A DNA stretch of 64,000 nt from an uncultured Acidobacteriota bacterium. Lineage in GTDB: Bacteria > Acidobacteriota > Blastocatellia > RBC074. Positions 20,801 to 29,385 of the stretch are shown here, in pieces. A model generated the notes under the pieces. The model did not search any database, was not told where the DNA came from, and was given only the letters and a program-made list of their open reading frames with translations. Each line of letters opens with the position of its first letter. Position 1 is the stretch's first letter. The stretch covers positions 130,671 through 194,670 of the forward strand of contig CADECP010000006.1 in NCBI GenBank assembly GCA_902825875.1, given 5' to 3'. Both the position numbers and the translations under genes were made by a program.

Positions 20801-21183
20801 TGCCGTTCGATTGGTCTGACTATCGCCTAACTGCCGAAACGCTTAGTCATAATGCAGACGAAGCATCGCTTCGAAGCGCGATTAGCCGTGCTTACTATTT
20901 TGCTTATCATCAAGCGGTCAATCACCTCTTGGAGCATTTTGATTTTCTACTATCCAAAGACAAATCGCATGATGCGGTTTGGCGTGCGTTTGAGAAAAAA
21001 GGACTTTCATACCGGGAAGTATGGGATAAAGGCGGCAAGTTAAAGAAATTGCGAGTTGATGCTGACTACGAGTCAAATGCCATTATCCGTGATGAAACAG
21101 CCGCCTTTTCGCTTCAATTGTCTGATCGGATTGCCACAATTTTACAGAGCATTCATCGGCAGAAAAGTTCTCATCCGTCCTAA
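20800..21183 (+). CDS. HEPN-domain-like protein, third gene of cassette
   Basis: A 127-residue helical protein starting MPFDWSDYRLTAETL, with the HEPN-type core LRSAISRAYYFAYHQAVNHLL. Arg and His are separated by six residues (R-AYYFAY-H), matching the Rx4-6H motif of HEPN ribonucleases and of HEPN/MNT toxin-antitoxin pairs. The ATG overlaps the preceding TGA. The neighbours in the operon are unknown proteins, which could be its partner or antitoxin. Catalytic activity is an inference: many HEPN proteins with this motif are active, others are not. Confidence 0.75.
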   Translation: MPFDWSDYRLTAETLSHNADEASLRSAISRAYYFAYHQAVNHLLEHFDFLLSKDKSHDAVWRAFEKKGLSYREVWDKGGKLKKLRVDADYESNAIIRDETAAFSLQLSDRIATILQSIHRQKSSHPS

Positions 21184-21269
21184 CGTATTTTCACTTATTT
21201 TCATTCAGCGGGTTTGTAGCCTGATGCTAATGCTAATTGGGCTGTGTCCTAATTTTAGAGGTTTTCGAA

Positions 21270-22700
21270 ATGAACTCGAACAATCGTTTGTCACGCCGAG
21301 ACTTGATCTTTCGCGCTGGAGCCGGATTTTCCGGTTTGGCGCTAGCTTCGATGTTGGATCAGGACGGATTGCTGGCGGCTGAGCCGGGACAACAGCAGCG
21401 CGTCAATCCGCTAGCTCCGAAAGAATCGCATTTCAAAGGCAAAGCCAAGTCCGTCATCTTCCTGTTTATGTACGGAGGAGTTAGCCACGTAGACACCTTC
21501 GACCCGAAACCGGAACTGACCAAAAATCACGGTAAGCCGATGAACAAAGGCAAGGTGGATGTGTTTTTCGGCAATCCCGGAAACCTGATGGCTTCGCCGT
21601 ATAAGTTCAAAAAGCACGGGCAGTCTGGCATTGAAGTTTCGGAGCTTTACCCGCACATCGCGCAAAAAGTAGACGACCTCTGTCTGGTTCGTTCGGTTTA
21701 CACCACCAGCAACAACCATTCGCCTGCGATTTTTCAGATGAACAGCGGCAACATGCGTCCGGGTAATCCTTCGCTTGGTTCTTGGGTGACGTATGGGTTG
21801 GGCAGCGAGAACGAAAATCTGCCGAGTTACATTGTGATGTACGATTGGCGAGGCGGCCCGATTGGCGGAGCGCCGAACTGGTCATCTGGCTTTATGCCTG
21901 CGGCTTATCAAGGCACGTCGTTTCGTTCGGGCGGAACTCCGATTGCGGATTTGAATCCGCCGAAATGGGTTGAACCGCATTTGCAGCGGCAGGAAATTGA
22001 TTTCGTGCAGCGGCTGAATCAATCGCATCAGGCCGCGCATCCGGGCAATTCGGATTTGGACGCGCGCATCGCTTCGTATGAACTGGCTTTTCAGATGCAG
22101 ACTCACGCGCCGGAAGCGATGGACTTGTCGAAGGAATCCGACGCGACCAAAAAGCTTTACGGCATTGGCGAAAAGACTACGGATTATTTTGGCAAACAGT
22201 GTTTGATCGCTCGGCGAATGGTCGAACGCGGAGTTCGTTTCATCCAGCTTTACAGTGGCGGAGGCCATCAGCAGGAATCCTGGGACGCTCATTATGGTTT
22301 GCATGAAAACCACTCGCTGCACTGCGCTGAAACAGACAAACCGATGGCCGGATTGATTGCTGATTTGAAAGCTCACGGCTTGCTGGATTCGACCTTGATT
22401 GTTTGGGGCGGGGAATTCGGTCGCATGCCGATTTCGCAATCAGGCATCGGGCGCGATCACAATCCGCACGGCTTTACGATGTGGTTTGCGGGTGGCGGCA
22501 TCAAAGGCGGTCAAGTCATTGGAGCCACAGATGAATACGGTTACAAGGCCGAAGTCGAGCCTTACTCGATTCACGACATGCACGCGACGATTTTGCACGC
22601 CATGGGCTTGGATCATCGCAAGCTGACTTATTACTACGGTGGGCGCGAACAGCGTTTGACGAATTTTGGCGGAGACGCTGTGCTGAAGATGCTTGCCTGA
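21270..22700 (+). CDS. DUF1501 Tat-exported protein, copy 2
   Basis: A 476-residue paralogue of the gene at 18047-19501, sharing the Tat signal (SRRDLIFRAGAGFSGLALAS) and all the long conserved segments (NNHSPAIFQMNSGNMRPGNP, GGGHQQESWDAHYG, WGGEFGRMPISQSGIGRDH). The start at ATG 21270 has AGAGG upstream; an in-frame ATG at 21237 lacks support. It begins 86 bp after the HEPN gene. No partner propeller gene accompanies this copy. The reaction of DUF1501 proteins is not known to me. Confidence 0.92.
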   Translation: MNSNNRLSRRDLIFRAGAGFSGLALASMLDQDGLLAAEPGQQQRVNPLAPKESHFKGKAKSVIFLFMYGGVSHVDTFDPKPELTKNHGKPMNKGKVDVFFGNPGNLMASPYKFKKHGQSGIEVSELYPHIAQKVDDLCLVRSVYTTSNNHSPAIFQMNSGNMRPGNPSLGSWVTYGLGSENENLPSYIVMYDWRGGPIGGAPNWSSGFMPAAYQGTSFRSGGTPIADLNPPKWVEPHLQRQEIDFVQRLNQSHQAAHPGNSDLDARIASYELAFQMQTHAPEAMDLSKESDATKKLYGIGEKTTDYFGKQCLIARRMVERGVRFIQLYSGGGHQQESWDAHYGLHENHSLHCAETDKPMAGLIADLKAHGLLDSTLIVWGGEFGRMPISQSGIGRDHNPHGFTMWFAGGGIKGGQVIGATDEYGYKAEVEPYSIHDMHATILHAMGLDHRKLTYYYGGREQRLTNFGGDAVLKMLA

Positions 22701-23286
22701 TACTAAATTCTTGAAGTTCGTGCTAACGGCCAAAACTTACTTGATTGACCCAATAGAAAATGAGAAGGGCTGACATAAATTGATCTAAAAAGGATTCCAG
22801 TCGGCCACCCCTGGCGTACCTGAAACCCTTTTCAGTCAGCTTTATACCAGCCCAACTTGTGCCGCCTTCACGGTCTTCTTGACCTGAAGTTCACCAAATG
22901 GTGGCGGCAAACCTTAGAACTGCTACCCTTAAATCAAAATTAGCTGAAGTTGTATAACTGGCTTGTCGAAGACTTTTCTTTACCGACTTACCAAGGCTGA
23001 GGACGATCGGATAAATTCTTTTCGTTGTTTATCCCGGTTCGACAACTAAAGACGGCAAATTTGAAATAGGATGAGTAGATCGGTGAATTTTTTTTCGTTT
23101 TTTTTTTGAGTTTTCCGCAAAGGTGAGGCTGATTGTGTAAGTTTGATCGGTTTGGGGCAAAATGTCTCTTGTAACTTTATCAGGAGCCGATGGGCGCTAC
23201 TTGAACTTTGTCGAGTGCTTTGCTACCCTCGCGCCTCAAATTTCGATAAGAAACCAAACAATTTCAGAGGCAAGGAAGGATTTGCA
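22701..23286. other. A+T-rich gap upstream of rpsO
   Basis: About 585 bp without a supported gene. It is more A+T-rich than its surroundings and contains a run of T8-CG-T10 near 23088-23108. On the minus strand short frames such as one reading GIKLTEKGFRYARGG (about 22850-22790) hint at a decayed gene but cannot be named. The right end carries the presumed rpsO leader and promoter. Confidence 0.5.
23201..23229 (+). promoter_or_regulatory. Probable sigma-70 promoter of rpsO
   Basis: TTGAAC (23201-23206) and TACCCT (23224-23229) are separated by 17 bp, about 57 bp before the rpsO start. The spacing is ideal and the -35 box is good. Assigned by eye. Confidence 0.4.
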
Positions 23287-23556
23287 ATGGCTTTAGCAAA
23301 AGAAGCTAAATCGAACATTATCACCCAGTACAAGACGCACGGTTCTGACACCGGTTCGCCGGAAGTGCAGGTTGCACTTCTGACAACTCGCATTACCGAA
23401 CTGACCGAGCATTTCAAAACGCACAAGAAAGACAATCACTCTCGTCGCGGCCTGCTGAAATTGGTCAGCCAGCGTCGCAGCTTATTGGATTATTTGAAGC
23501 GTAAAGACATCAATCGGTATCACGAGTTGATCAATCGTCTCGGACTGAGAAAGTAA
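23287..23556 (+). CDS. rpsO: Small ribosomal subunit protein uS15
   Basis: Primary 16S rRNA-binding protein of the 30S platform. The product is 89 residues, the standard length, with [20 protein letters not shown], the basic HSRRGLL motif and the C-terminal [12 protein letters not shown] 23287 follows AAGGA. A frame extends 48 codons upstream but the family length fixes this start. It is followed by a terminator and then by pnp, the classic rpsO-pnp order. Confidence 0.98.
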   Translation: MALAKEAKSNIITQYKTHGSDTGSPEVQVALLTTRITELTEHFKTHKKDNHSRRGLLKLVSQRRSLLDYLKRKDINRYHELINRLGLRK

Positions 23557-23571
23557 CGTTTGAAGAGTTTG

Positions 23572-23599
23572 CGGCGTCTCGCGCTGAGACGCCGTTTTT
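23572..23599 (+). terminator. Rho-independent terminator after rpsO
   Basis: A 9-bp perfect stem (CGGCGTCTC / GAGACGCCG) with a 5-base loop is followed by TTTTT, 16 bp past the rpsO stop. Confidence 0.85.
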
Positions 23600-23633
23600 G
23601 TTGTGCAGCCGAACGTGACGGCACGGACTCCCT

Positions 23634-23666
23634 AAACCGGATTTTGACATCTTCAAAATCCGGTTT
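23634..23666. repeat. Perfect 14-bp stem-loop between rpsO and pnp
   Basis: AAACCGGATTTTGA and its exact complement flank a 5-base loop. No T-run follows, so it is not a standard terminator. Its place in the pnp leader invites comparison with the RNase III processing hairpin that lies between rpsO and pnp in Escherichia coli. That role is inference. Confidence 0.7.
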
Positions 23667-23834
23667 GCCAAAAGGCACACAAGGGAAGACGAATGATTTC
23701 ATCCGAATCGCAACCTTTTCGGATGCCCTCAGCGCCTTCATAAAATTATGGCTGCCCGAATCATTGGGGTTGCCCATTGTGACAGACGGTTCAGACAATT
23801 CCGCCAGGAATCACAAGTTTAATTCCATCCCATC

Positions 23835-23898
23835 AAGCCGCAGCGCAAATTCGTGACGTTGTGTCCGAATAGCGTGTCTGCGGCTTTCTGTTTTTTTT
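23835..23898 (+). terminator. Possible second terminator upstream of pnp
   Basis: AAGCCGCA (23835-23842) can pair with TGCGGCTT (23879-23886), and TCTG then T8 follows. The loop of about 36 bases is long for a terminator, so this is only a possibility. The remaining part of the 435-bp rpsO-pnp gap shows no gene. Confidence 0.3.
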
Positions 23899-23991
23899 CA
23901 GCGGCCAGTAATTGTTATTGATCGGTTGAATGCTTTTGACAAACCGGCACAAGCCACCGGCTGCTGACGTTGTTTAGAGGAGAGATAAAAG

Positions 23992-26187
23992 ATGTTTTTG
24001 AAACAGGCCATTAACTTAGGCGGCAGAGAGTTTTCGATAGAAACAGGCCGCATCGCTAAACAGGCTGACGGAGCAGTGCTCGTTCAGCAAGGAGAAACCG
24101 TTGTGCTGGTCACAGCCGTTTCCGCACGAAAAGCCAGAGAAGGCGCAGACTTTTTTCCACTGACGGTTGATTACCGAGAATATGGTTATGCCGCAGGGCG
24201 CATCCCTGGGGGGTATTTCAAACGCGAAGGTCGTCCGACTGAAAAAGAGATTCTTACATGCCGACTGACTGATCGCCCGATTCGCCCGTTGTTTCCAGAA
24301 GGCTATCAGCACGAAACTCAGATCATTTCGATGGTTCTGTCCGCCGACGAAGAAAACGAACCGGACGTACTTTCGATCACCGGAGCTTCTGCGGCGCTTT
24401 ACCTGTCGGATATTCCGTTTCATAACCCGATTGCCGGAGTTCGCGTCGGTTTAGTCGAAGGCAAATACGTCGTCAACCCGACTTATGACCAACAGCGCGA
24501 TTCCTTGTTGAACCTGATTGTCGCGGGCAGCGAAGAAGCCATTGTGATGGTCGAAGCCGGAGCCAAAGAAGTCAGCGAAGAAGTCATGCTCGAAGCTCTG
24601 ATGTTCGCGCACGGCGAAATCAAAAAGCTGTGTCAGTTGCAGCGTTCGATGTTCGAAGCTCTCGGCATCAAGAAACGCGAGTTTCAGCCCAAGCCGGTCA
24701 ACGAAACTCTGCTGCGCGAGATTGCCGAAAAATACACCGGCGAAATGCGCGAAGCTTTGAACGTCCAGAACAAATCGAAGATCGAAAGTTATGCCGCGAT
24801 TGACGGTCTGAAAAAGAAAGTCGTCGAAGGGTATCCCGAAGATCAACCGCAGGTTCGTGCGGAAGCCGGTGTGCTGTTCGATCATCTGAAAGAAGCGATC
24901 TTCCGCGATGATATTCTGAACAATCGCCGCCGACCCGATGGCCGCCGGTTTTCGGAAATTCGTCCGATCACCATTGAAGCCGGTTGGTTGCCGCGCACGC
25001 ACGGTTCGTCGCTGTTCACGCGCGGAGAAACTCAGGCAGTGGTGACGGCGACGCTCGGCACTTCGCAAGATGTGCAGTACGTTGACAGTCTGGAAAACGG
25101 CGAGTTCAAACGTCGCTTCATGCTCAATTACAACTTCCCGCCGTTTTCGGTTGGAGAAACTGGTCGAACCGGCAATCCGGGACGCCGCGAAATCGGTCAC
25201 GGAGCTTTGGCGCATCGCGCTCTCGAAGCCGTCGTTCCGGGCGAAGAAGAATGGCCGTATGTCGTTCGCGTCGTTTCGGACATTACCGAATCGAACGGGT
25301 CGTCTTCGATGGCGACGGTTTGCGGAGGCTGTCTGGCGATGATGGACGCGGGAGTTCCGCTCAAAGCTCCGGTTGCTGGCGTGGCGATGGGCTTGGTGAT
25401 GGAGGAAAAGAAATTCGCCATCCTGACCGACATCGCGGGCGCTGAAGATCACTATGGCGATATGGATTTCAAAGTCGCGGGCACGCGCAATGGCATTACG
25501 GCTTTGCAGATGGACATCAAAGTGACGGGCTTGAATCCGCAGATTCTGGCCGACGCTTTGGAGCAGGCGAAGAAAGGACGGCTGTTCATTCTGGACAAGA
25601 TGGATGAAGTCCTGCCCGAACCGCGCAAGGAAATCAGCAAGTACGCGCCGCGCATCATGACTTTGCAGATCAACCCCGACAAGATTCGTGACGTCATTGG
25701 CCCAGGCGGCAAGATGATTAAGTCCATCGTCGAACGCACGGGAGCGAAAATTGACGTGGAAGATTCCGGGCGCATTTCCATCGCCACCGCCAACGGCGAA
25801 GCTGGCGAAATGGCCATGCAGATCATCCGCGATCTGACCGCCGAAGCCGAAATCGGAAAGACTTATCTCGGCACGGTTTCGCGCATCGTGGATTTCGGCG
25901 CATTCGTCGAAATCATGCCGGGCTTGGATGGGTTGCTGCACGTTTCGGAAATCGCCGATTATCGTGTGCGTGACGTGCGCGATGAACTGGAAGAAGGCCA
26001 GCAGGTCATGGTCAAGTGCATCGGCATCGAAGGCAACAAGATTCGTCTGAGCCGCAAAGTTTTGCTGAACGAAGGCAAAGGCGGTGGGAATGAAAGCCGT
26101 GGCGAAGGTCGCGGTGAAAGTCGTGGCGAGGGGCGCGGTGAAGGCAGAGGCAGAAGCCGCCGACCACCTCAGAACGACGAAGAATAA
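23992..26187 (+). CDS. pnp: Polynucleotide phosphorylase
   Basis: PNPase is the phosphorolytic 3'-5' exoribonuclease of RNA turnover. The 731-residue product has two RNase PH domains (first with FFPLTVDYREYGYAAGRIPG; second with RTHGSSLFTRGETQAVVTAT and ESNGSSSMATVCGG), a KH domain (GPGGKMIKSIVERTGAKIDV) and an S1 domain (GTVSRIVDFGAFVEIMPG). The C terminus adds an Arg/Gly/Glu repeat (GESRGEGRGEGRGR), probably an RNA-binding or RNase-contacting tail. GAGGAGAGA precedes the ATG. The position after rpsO is conserved in many bacteria. Confidence 0.98.
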   Translation: MFLKQAINLGGREFSIETGRIAKQADGAVLVQQGETVVLVTAVSARKAREGADFFPLTVDYREYGYAAGRIPGGYFKREGRPTEKEILTCRLTDRPIRPLFPEGYQHETQIISMVLSADEENEPDVLSITGASAALYLSDIPFHNPIAGVRVGLVEGKYVVNPTYDQQRDSLLNLIVAGSEEAIVMVEAGAKEVSEEVMLEALMFAHGEIKKLCQLQRSMFEALGIKKREFQPKPVNETLLREIAEKYTGEMREALNVQNKSKIESYAAIDGLKKKVVEGYPEDQPQVRAEAGVLFDHLKEAIFRDDILNNRRRPDGRRFSEIRPITIEAGWLPRTHGSSLFTRGETQAVVTATLGTSQDVQYVDSLENGEFKRRFMLNYNFPPFSVGETGRTGNPGRREIGHGALAHRALEAVVPGEEEWPYVVRVVSDITESNGSSSMATVCGGCLAMMDAGVPLKAPVAGVAMGLVMEEKKFAILTDIAGAEDHYGDMDFKVAGTRNGITALQMDIKVTGLNPQILADALEQAKKGRLFILDKMDEVLPEPRKEISKYAPRIMTLQINPDKIRDVIGPGGKMIKSIVERTGAKIDVEDSGRISIATANGEAGEMAMQIIRDLTAEAEIGKTYLGTVSRIVDFGAFVEIMPGLDGLLHVSEIADYRVRDVRDELEEGQQVMVKCIGIEGNKIRLSRKVLLNEGKGGGNESRGEGRGESRGEGRGEGRGRSRRPPQNDEE

Positions 26188-26249
26188 ACGCTTCAACTGG
26201 TGGCGGCTGACAAAATCAGCCGCCACTTACTTTTTTAGCAGGAGAATTT

Positions 26250-27341
26250 ATGCGAATCATCACCAGTCTTTTTTTGATTCTCTGTGCCGCGACTGGCGGT
26301 TATTTCCTTTTCTTGAACGCGAACAATACGACTAACGCCAGCGCCGTTGCTCAACCCGCTCAAGCTTCACAGGAGTTGAAAGACCCGCGCGAAAAACACC
26401 TGGCCAACATCAAACAACTCACCTTTGAAGGCGAAAACGCCGAAGCGTATTTTTCGCTCGATGGCAAAAAGCTGATTTTCCAAAGCGCGACCAAAGGCGA
26501 CGGCTGCGATCAAATCTTTTCCATGAACCTGGACGGTTCCGGCAAGAAAATGCTGTCGAACGGCGAAGGCAAAACGACTTGTTCGTACTTCACGCCGAAC
26601 GGCAAAAACATCGTTTACGCCTCGACGTTCAAGGCCGACGCGAAATGTCCGCCGAAGCCGGATATGTCGAAAGGTTATGTTTGGTCGCTATATCCGGGCT
26701 TCGACATTTTTCGTGCGAATGCCGACGGTTCCGGCGTTGTTCAATTGACCAAAACCGCCCGCTACGACGCCGAAGCCACCATTCGACGTGATGGCACGAT
26801 TGTTTTCACCAGCTTGCGCGATGGCGATTTGGACATTTACACGATGGACAAAAACGGTAAAAACGTGAAACGGCTGACCAATGAACTCGGCTACGACGGA
26901 GGCCCGTTCTGGAGCTACGACGGCAAGCTGATTGTTTATCGCGCTCATCATCCGAAAACCGAAGCTGAAAAAGCGGATTACACGTCTTTGTTGAAAGAAG
27001 ACATGATTCGTCCCAGCAAGTTGGATTTGTGGGTGATGAATCCCGACGGATCGAACAAGCGACAGGTCACGAACAACGGCAAAGCGAACTTTGCTCCGTT
27101 TTTCTTTTTGAACAACAAACGGATTCTTTTCTCCTCGAACATTGACGATCCGCGCGGACGCAATTTCGAGGTTTACGCCATCAATGTAGATGGAACCAAT
27201 CAGGAACGCATTACCTTCAACGAGACGTTTGATGGGTTCCCGATGTTTTCGCCGGATGGCAAGAAGCTGGTGTTCTGTTCCAACCGCAACGCGGCGAAGC
27301 AGGGAGACACCAACATCTTCATCGCCGACTGGATCGAATAA
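26250..27341 (+). CDS. Exported TolB-like PD40 beta-propeller protein
   Basis: A 363-residue protein with an N-terminal signal or anchor (MRIITSLFLILCAATGGYFLF) and repeated WD40-like PD40 blades of the TolB kind, such as AYFSLDGKKLIFQS, SYFTPNGKNIVYAS, PMFSPDGKKLVFCSNR. It lacks the TolB N-terminal domain, so it is a stand-alone propeller, probably periplasmic. AGGAG precedes the ATG. It is 62 bp after pnp and 22 bp before the PQQ-type propeller gene. The ligand is unknown. Confidence 0.87.
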   Translation: MRIITSLFLILCAATGGYFLFLNANNTTNASAVAQPAQASQELKDPREKHLANIKQLTFEGENAEAYFSLDGKKLIFQSATKGDGCDQIFSMNLDGSGKKMLSNGEGKTTCSYFTPNGKNIVYASTFKADAKCPPKPDMSKGYVWSLYPGFDIFRANADGSGVVQLTKTARYDAEATIRRDGTIVFTSLRDGDLDIYTMDKNGKNVKRLTNELGYDGGPFWSYDGKLIVYRAHHPKTEAEKADYTSLLKEDMIRPSKLDLWVMNPDGSNKRQVTNNGKANFAPFFFLNNKRILFSSNIDDPRGRNFEVYAINVDGTNQERITFNETFDGFPMFSPDGKKLVFCSNRNAAKQGDTNIFIADWIE

Positions 27342-27363
27342 CAACCTGAACGGAGGATTTCTG

Positions 27364-28863
27364 ATGACCACGCGAATAAGCCGTATGAACTTGATCGTTT
27401 TGCTGAGTCTGTTGATCGGATTCAGCCTTAGCATTTTGGCCGCTGACGATTGGACTCGATTTCGTGGGCCGAACGGAACGGGCATTTCTTCGGAAACCAA
27501 TCTGCCGACTGATTTCGGCCCGGACAAAAGCGTGGTTTGGAAAACTCCGTTGCCGCCGGGACATTCGTCGCCTGTGCTGTCGCGGACTCGAATTTTCGTG
27601 ACAGCACACGACGGCGATAAAAAATCCGGCAAGCTGGTGGTCATCGCGCTCGACCGCAAAACGGGAAAAGAACTTTGGCGGCGCGAAGTCCCGCGCGCGA
27701 AAACCGGTCGCTTGGAAAACGTCAACGGCCCGGCTTCGGCCAGCCCTGTGACCGATGGCGAAAATGTCTTTGCCTACTTTCAAGACTTCGGACTGATTTC
27801 TTTCACCGCCGCCGGCAAAGAGCGTTGGCGAATGCCGATGGAGCCGTTCAACATCTTTTACGGCTACGGAGCTTCGCCGATTCTGGTGGATGACAAACTG
27901 ATTTTGCCTGTGGATCAGGATGGTGGTGCGTTTTTGCTGGCCGTCAACAAAAACACTGGCAAACAGGTTTGGAAAATTGATCGCCCCGAAATTATTTCCG
28001 GTTATTCAACGCCGATGATTTATCAGCCAAAGTCAGGCGCTAAACAATTGGTATTGCCGGAATCGTTTCAGGTTTCGGCCTATTCGGTTGCTGACGGCAA
28101 GCGCGTTTGGTGGGTTCGTGGCCTGGCTTGCGAAATGAAGTCAGTCGCCAGTTACGACAACGAATACTTGTACATCAATGGTTGGGGATTCCCGCTGAAT
28201 CAACCCGGCAGGCAGATTGCAACGGTTGCGTTTGAAGAAGGTCTGAAGAAGTACGACAAAAATAACGATGGTTTTGTCGGCAAGGAAGAAATCGTTGGCG
28301 ATGATCCGATGTCGAAAGTCTTGCACCCCGGTTATGGTTTTGACGCTTTCGATATCAACCGCGACAACAAACTCGACACCAAAGACTGGCAGGTTTTTCG
28401 CGCGATGATGGCGTCGGAAAACGGTTTGCTTTCGATCAAACTCGGCGGGCAAGGCGATATGACCGCAACGGCAATTCGCTGGAAGTATCAGCGCCCGGTT
28501 CCGCAGGTGCCTTCAACTTTGCTGTATCAAGGCACGCTGTTTATGGTCAACGACAGCGGCATTTTGATTTCGTTCGACCCGGCCACAGGCAATGTCATCA
28601 AGCAAGGTCGGCTGAAAGGCGCGATTGACAAATACTTTGCCTCGCCGGTCGGAGCCGACGGCAAAGTATTTTTGATTAGCCAGGACGGAACCGTCTCAGT
28701 CGTCAAAGCGACGGGCGAATGGGATGTGTTGGCGGTCAATGCGCTGAATGACGAAGTCTTCGCCACACCAGCCATCGCCGATGGCAAGTTGTACATTCGC
28801 ACAAAAAACGCGCTGTATTGCTTTGGCAATCCCGCAAACGGCGTCACCCGAAAAACTGATTAA
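27364..28863 (+). CDS. Secreted PQQ-like beta-propeller protein with embedded EF-hands
   Basis: A 499-residue exported protein. ATG 27364 has GGAGG upstream and starts a signal peptide (LIVLLSLLIGFSLSILA). Mature residues begin DDWTRFRGPNGTGIS, typical of PQQ-like outer-membrane propellers, and blades such as LDRKTGKELWRREVP and VNKNTGKQVWKID recur. Between blades near residues 300-345 lie two calcium-binding EF-hand loops, DKNNDGFVGKEE and DINRDNKLDTKD. Family members include secreted quinoprotein-like proteins and BamB-like scaffolds; enzymatic activity is not evident. It probably shares a transcript with the PD40 gene. Confidence 0.87.
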   Translation: MTTRISRMNLIVLLSLLIGFSLSILAADDWTRFRGPNGTGISSETNLPTDFGPDKSVVWKTPLPPGHSSPVLSRTRIFVTAHDGDKKSGKLVVIALDRKTGKELWRREVPRAKTGRLENVNGPASASPVTDGENVFAYFQDFGLISFTAAGKERWRMPMEPFNIFYGYGASPILVDDKLILPVDQDGGAFLLAVNKNTGKQVWKIDRPEIISGYSTPMIYQPKSGAKQLVLPESFQVSAYSVADGKRVWWVRGLACEMKSVASYDNEYLYINGWGFPLNQPGRQIATVAFEEGLKKYDKNNDGFVGKEEIVGDDPMSKVLHPGYGFDAFDINRDNKLDTKDWQVFRAMMASENGLLSIKLGGQGDMTATAIRWKYQRPVPQVPSTLLYQGTLFMVNDSGILISFDPATGNVIKQGRLKGAIDKYFASPVGADGKVFLISQDGTVSVVKATGEWDVLAVNALNDEVFATPAIADGKLYIRTKNALYCFGNPANGVTRKTD

Positions 28864-28905
28864 GCACGGATTCAACAAGTTATGACCAAGGAGAAATCAA
28901 CTTCT

Positions 28906-29373
28906 ATGACGTGGGCAATCTTTGCCGTTGGCGCGGCACTTTCATGGGGCATTTACGGTGCGATGTTGCATCAGGGGCAAATGGAGTTAGGTTCACCGGC
29001 ACAACGCGGGTTACGCGCATTGTTGTGTGTAGGCCTCGCGTACTTTTTGATTGGCGTTATCGTTCCGGTCGCCGGGCTTGCTTCGCAAGGGCAATTGAAG
29101 ATGGAAGGTTTCAGTTCCAAAGGCGCTACGCTGGCCACCGTTGCGGGCGCGCTCGGAGCTATTGGCGCGGCGTGCATCATCTGGGCGTTCAAATCCGGTG
29201 GAGTTCCGAATTACGTCATGCCGCTTGTGTTTGGCGGAGCGCCGGTGATTAACGTGTTGGTGACGATGTACCTGCATCCGCCGAAATCGGCAGTCAATCC
29301 GTTGTTGTATGTCGGCATGTTGCTTGTCGTTTTGGGTGCGAGTCTGGTGCTTTACTTCAGGCCGCAATCGTAA
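28906..29373 (+). CDS. Small EamA/DMT-like membrane protein
   Basis: A 155-residue integral membrane protein with about five hydrophobic helices (WAIFAVGAALSWGIYGAML, ALLCVGLAYFLIGVIVPVAG, LATVAGALGAIGAACIIWAF and others). The repeat-like halves and length resemble a half-size drug/metabolite transporter of the EamA type. I prefer ATG 28906, which has AAGGAG about 12 bp upstream, to the in-frame ATG at 28882. It sits between the PQQ propeller and DinB genes on the same strand with short gaps. The substrate is unknown. Confidence 0.75.
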   Translation: MTWAIFAVGAALSWGIYGAMLHQGQMELGSPAQRGLRALLCVGLAYFLIGVIVPVAGLASQGQLKMEGFSSKGATLATVAGALGAIGAACIIWAFKSGGVPNYVMPLVFGGAPVINVLVTMYLHPPKSAVNPLLYVGMLLVVLGASLVLYFRPQS

Positions 29374-29385
29374 TTGGAGGTTTCA

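Noticed and set aside
22786-22935. Possible decayed gene on the minus strand upstream of rpsO
   Set aside because: Short fragments read plausibly in shifting frames, but none could be tied to a family, so no gene is claimed.
23088-23108. T8-CG-T10 run as a terminator
   Set aside because: No convincing stem precedes it on the plus strand, and on the minus strand it would be an A run.
24451-26226. Minus-strand open frame of 591 residues over pnp
   Set aside because: It mirrors the pnp gene, has no recognisable domains and is rich in residues expected from reverse-complement codons.
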